DNA from: CAZWRV01 sp964636325
Lineage (GTDB): Bacteria > Verrucomicrobiota > Lentisphaeria > Victivallales > GWF2-50-93
DNA length: 51,673 bases
Assembly (NCBI GenBank): GCA_964636325.1
Contig: CAZWRV010000041.1
Coordinates: forward strand, 1-51,673
Direction: 5' to 3'
The stretch's first letter is position 1; each line of letters starts with the position of its first letter. The notes under the pieces are model-generated. The model made no database searches. It saw only the letters and a list, made by a program, of their open reading frames with translations, and was not told the DNA's origin. The position numbers were made by a program, and so were the translations under genes. Below are positions 49,480 through 51,673 of this stretch, one piece after another.

Positions 49480-49553
49480 GCTGAACCCCCAGTCATGTTC
49501 ACCGCCGGGATGAATCCGCCGGTGCCTCTATACAATTTCGAGACGATTAGTAA
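49480..49553. repeat. 74-nt dispersed repeat B, copy 2
   Basis: Same orientation as copy 1 (15535-15608), 70/74 identical, differences all transitions. It lies 155 nt upstream of the YejA-like gene. From 49554 to 49707 I see an inverted repeat CCCGAT/ATCGGG near 49616-49640 and no gene. Confidence 0.85.
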
Positions 49554-49707
49554 TCGTCGTTGCATCTTCCCAAGCATCCAATCATCCAGCCTCCCATTCT
49601 TTACTGCTGCACTGCCCCGATTTGGGCTTGATTATCGGGAAAATCAGATTTACTTATAAAGTTTTGCTTTAGCCGGAACAACCCCCAACCCCTTACTCAG
49701 CGGAACT

Positions 49708-51585
49708 ATGAAAAAATCAATGTCGCTTATTCTACTGCTTGCCGGAACCGCGCTCGTCTCCGGGCCGCGCCACGGCATATCCCTCTACGGGCCGCAGGAT
49801 CTGAAATACAAGGAGGGCGAAATCTACAGGCATGCCAACCCCGACGCGCCTAAGGGGGGCATCCTCAGGCTCGCAAGCCAGGGCTCCTTCACGAAGCTCA
49901 ACCCCTTCTCGCTCAAGGGCACTCCCGCTCCGGGCGTCATGATGGTGTTTGAGACCCTGATGGACGACAGCGTCGACGGCGACGAGCCGTTTTCCCAATA
50001 CGGCCTCCTCGCGGAAAAGGTTGAGCTGGCCGAGGACAAGAACTCCATAACCTACTACCTCAACAGGAACGCGAAGTTCTCCGACGGCAGGCCCGTGACC
50101 GCGGACGACGTCGTCTTCTCCTTCAACCTCATACAGGATCCCGAGTTCTTCCCTTCCTACAAGTCATACTACGAAGACGTAGAGAAGGCCGAGAAGATCG
50201 ACGACCTCACGGTCAAGTTCACCTTCAGGAAGTTCAATCAGGAACTGCCCCTTATCGTCGGGCAGATGGGCGTCCTCCCCAAGCACATCTACGGGGTCGA
50301 AGGCAAGAATTTCGGTTCGGACTTCGACGAGATCGCGGTAGGCAGCGGCCCCTACGTGGTGGAGTCGTTCGACAAGAGCTCGCACATCACATTCAAAAGG
50401 AACCCGGAATACTGGGGCAGGGACATCACCGTCAACAAGGGCCGCTACAACTTCGACAAGATCACCTTCAAGGTATTCCTCAGCGACATCCCCGCCAGGG
50501 AGGCGCTCAAGGGCGACATCGTCGACGCCGACCAGGTCGCAAGCTCGAAGGACTGGGCCCTCGAGTTCGACGGCGACTACTTCAAGAAGAACTACATCAG
50601 GAAGGAGACGTTCAAGCACAACCGCGTGTCCGGGATGCAGTGCTACGCGTTCAACCTCCGCAAGCCCATGTTCCAGGATGTTAAGGTCAGAAAGGCCGTC
50701 GCCGCCGTCATGGACTTCGAATTCCTCAACAAGAACCAGTTCTACGGGCAGTACAAGAGGCAGCTGTGCTTCTTCGACAACAACCCCGAGATGATGAGCC
50801 GCGGCCCAGCCGAGGGCAAGGTCAAGGAGATGCTCGCCGCCCTCCAGGAAAAATACGGCAGGGAGTTCGTCCCGAAGGACGCCATCGCCAGGGGCCCGTA
50901 CAACATCGGCGACCTCCCCGACGGCTCAATCATGCCGATCGAAGACCGCGTCAAGCTCGCAAGCAAGATGCTCGACGACGAAGGCTACGCCTACGACAAG
51001 GAGCTGAAGACCCGCAAGAAGGGCGAGGTAGTCCTCAGCTTCGAAATACTGATCGCGTCGCAGGCGTTTGAAAGGATTGTGAACCCGTTCATCGAAAGGC
51101 TGGGCGAAATCGGCATCAAGGCCACATACAGGCTCGTCCAGCCCGCGGAATACATCGAGAAGATCAAGGATTTCAAATACGACATGATCGTCGCAAACTT
51201 CGGGCAGTCCATGAGCCCCGGCAACGAACAGCGGAACTACTGGTCGTCGAAGGTGGTCGACGTGAAGGGCGCCGGCAACTACGCCGGCATCAGGAATCCG
51301 GCCATAGACGACGTCGTCGAGCAGCTCATAGCGGCGAAGGACCGCAAGTCGCTTGTCGCCTGCGTCCAGGTCCTCGACAGGATACTCTGCGCGAACTTCT
51401 ACGTCGTCCCGCAGTGGTATATTGACTACGACAGGGCGGTGTTCTGGAACAGGTTCGGCAGGCCTCCCACCTACGCCGCCAAGACCTCGTTCGAGGGAAA
51501 CCTCATGAGCTGGTGGTGGTTCGACGCCGCTAGGGGCAAGCGGCTTCTGGAGGCGAAGGAGGCCGGGAAGCCGTTTGTGGAATAG
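49708..51585 (+). CDS. YejA-like peptide/microcin-type ABC transporter substrate-binding protein
   Basis: A 625-residue family-5 extracellular solute-binding protein. Signal peptide about residues 1-20 (KKSMSLILLLAGTALVSG) without an obvious lipobox. The start of the mature protein (HGISLYGPQDLKY, HANPDAPKGGILRLASQG) and FSDGRPVTADDVVFSF, YYLNRNAKFSDG match the YejA branch, which binds oligopeptides or microcin C-like compounds for the Yej-type ABC importer. The permease and ATPase genes are not inside the window and may lie downstream. Confidence 0.92.
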   Translation: MKKSMSLILLLAGTALVSGPRHGISLYGPQDLKYKEGEIYRHANPDAPKGGILRLASQGSFTKLNPFSLKGTPAPGVMMVFETLMDDSVDGDEPFSQYGLLAEKVELAEDKNSITYYLNRNAKFSDGRPVTADDVVFSFNLIQDPEFFPSYKSYYEDVEKAEKIDDLTVKFTFRKFNQELPLIVGQMGVLPKHIYGVEGKNFGSDFDEIAVGSGPYVVESFDKSSHITFKRNPEYWGRDITVNKGRYNFDKITFKVFLSDIPAREALKGDIVDADQVASSKDWALEFDGDYFKKNYIRKETFKHNRVSGMQCYAFNLRKPMFQDVKVRKAVAAVMDFEFLNKNQFYGQYKRQLCFFDNNPEMMSRGPAEGKVKEMLAALQEKYGREFVPKDAIARGPYNIGDLPDGSIMPIEDRVKLASKMLDDEGYAYDKELKTRKKGEVVLSFEILIASQAFERIVNPFIERLGEIGIKATYRLVQPAEYIEKIKDFKYDMIVANFGQSMSPGNEQRNYWSSKVVDVKGAGNYAGIRNPAIDDVVEQLIAAKDRKSLVACVQVLDRILCANFYVVPQWYIDYDRAVFWNRFGRPPTYAAKTSFEGNLMSWWWFDAARGKRLLEAKEAGKPFVE

Positions 51586-51590
51586 CCTTG

Positions 51591-51629
51591 TAAATATTCA
51601 GCGAAAGGGCGTAGTTCGCTTAGGATACT
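51591..51629. repeat. Dispersed hairpin repeat A, copy 3 (inverted)
   Basis: Read on the minus strand it is AGTATCCTAAGCGA, then CTACGCCCTTT, then CGCTGAATATTTAC. The 11-nt loop is identical to copy 1, while the arms have diverged and pair only partly (AGCG/CGCT core). It begins 6 nt after the YejA-like stop. Confidence 0.6.
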
Positions 51630-51673
51630 TTCTTAAAAACTTCTATCACAAAAGCGTGCATGTGTCTATGGAA

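Noticed and set aside
1..51673. tRNA or rRNA genes
   Set aside because: No T-loop/anticodon arrangement or rRNA-like segment was noticed in the intergenic regions; a tRNAscan run would settle it.

Overview
The window is a bacterial chromosome segment, G+C-rich by eye, with densely packed genes mostly on the + strand. The gene set points to the PVC side of the tree, Lentisphaerota/Verrucomicrobiota-like: fused SecDF, Asp23/AmaP proteins in a Gram-negative-style context, a kinase-SUMF1 fusion, a sialate-esterase-like SASA enzyme, CsgG-like and YejA-like exported proteins, and a very large InlB-B-repeat protein. The phylum call is inference from gene content only.

Layout. Positions 1-312 hold the 5' end of an IS91-like transposase with a start-spanning palindrome. 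723-3999 (minus) is an operon aroQ-accB-accC-asp23-amaP. 4270-9137 (plus) carries a SASA-type esterase, yajC and secDF. 9173-12859 carries a Ser/Thr kinase-zinc ribbon-SUMF1 protein, then a CsgG/LpoB-like secreted protein behind a near-consensus promoter and a long structured leader. 13033-15516 encodes a four-module CoA-disulfide-reductase/rhodanese/TusA/DsrE protein. 15822-28685 is one 4287-residue exported repeat protein ending at a strong terminator. 28959-31055 is an accessory patch: a Phd/VapC toxin-antitoxin pair, an internally deleted IS with inverted repeats, an ArsR repressor and a decayed downstream gene.

The most interesting part is 31075-45056: two consecutive transcription units, each preceded by a fluoride (crcB-type) riboswitch fused to an intrinsic terminator. 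Unit 1 is enolase, a dynamin-like GTPase, a PAP2 phosphatase, PPi-dependent phosphofructokinase, a broken SUMF1 gene, a second dynamin-like GTPase fused to a Cys/His-rich domain, and a TauE/SafE permease. Unit 2 is a cation/proton antiporter, an MFS permease and two tandem MutS-like ATPases. No CrcB/Fluc or CLC-F channel is visible, so the island looks like a fluoride-tolerance programme: replacement of a fluoride-sensitive enzyme, use of accumulating pyrophosphate, membrane and DNA maintenance, and possibly unconventional export.

45250-51585 returns to housekeeping genes: a small hypothetical protein with mazG, citramalate synthase, a small secreted protein with a DUF721/DciA-like protein, and a YejA-like solute-binding protein. 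Two dispersed intergenic repeat families link distant parts of the window: a hairpin with a conserved CTACGCCCTTT loop (three copies, each just downstream of a CDS) and a 74-nt element (two copies, 70/74 identical, both upstream of genes for exported proteins).
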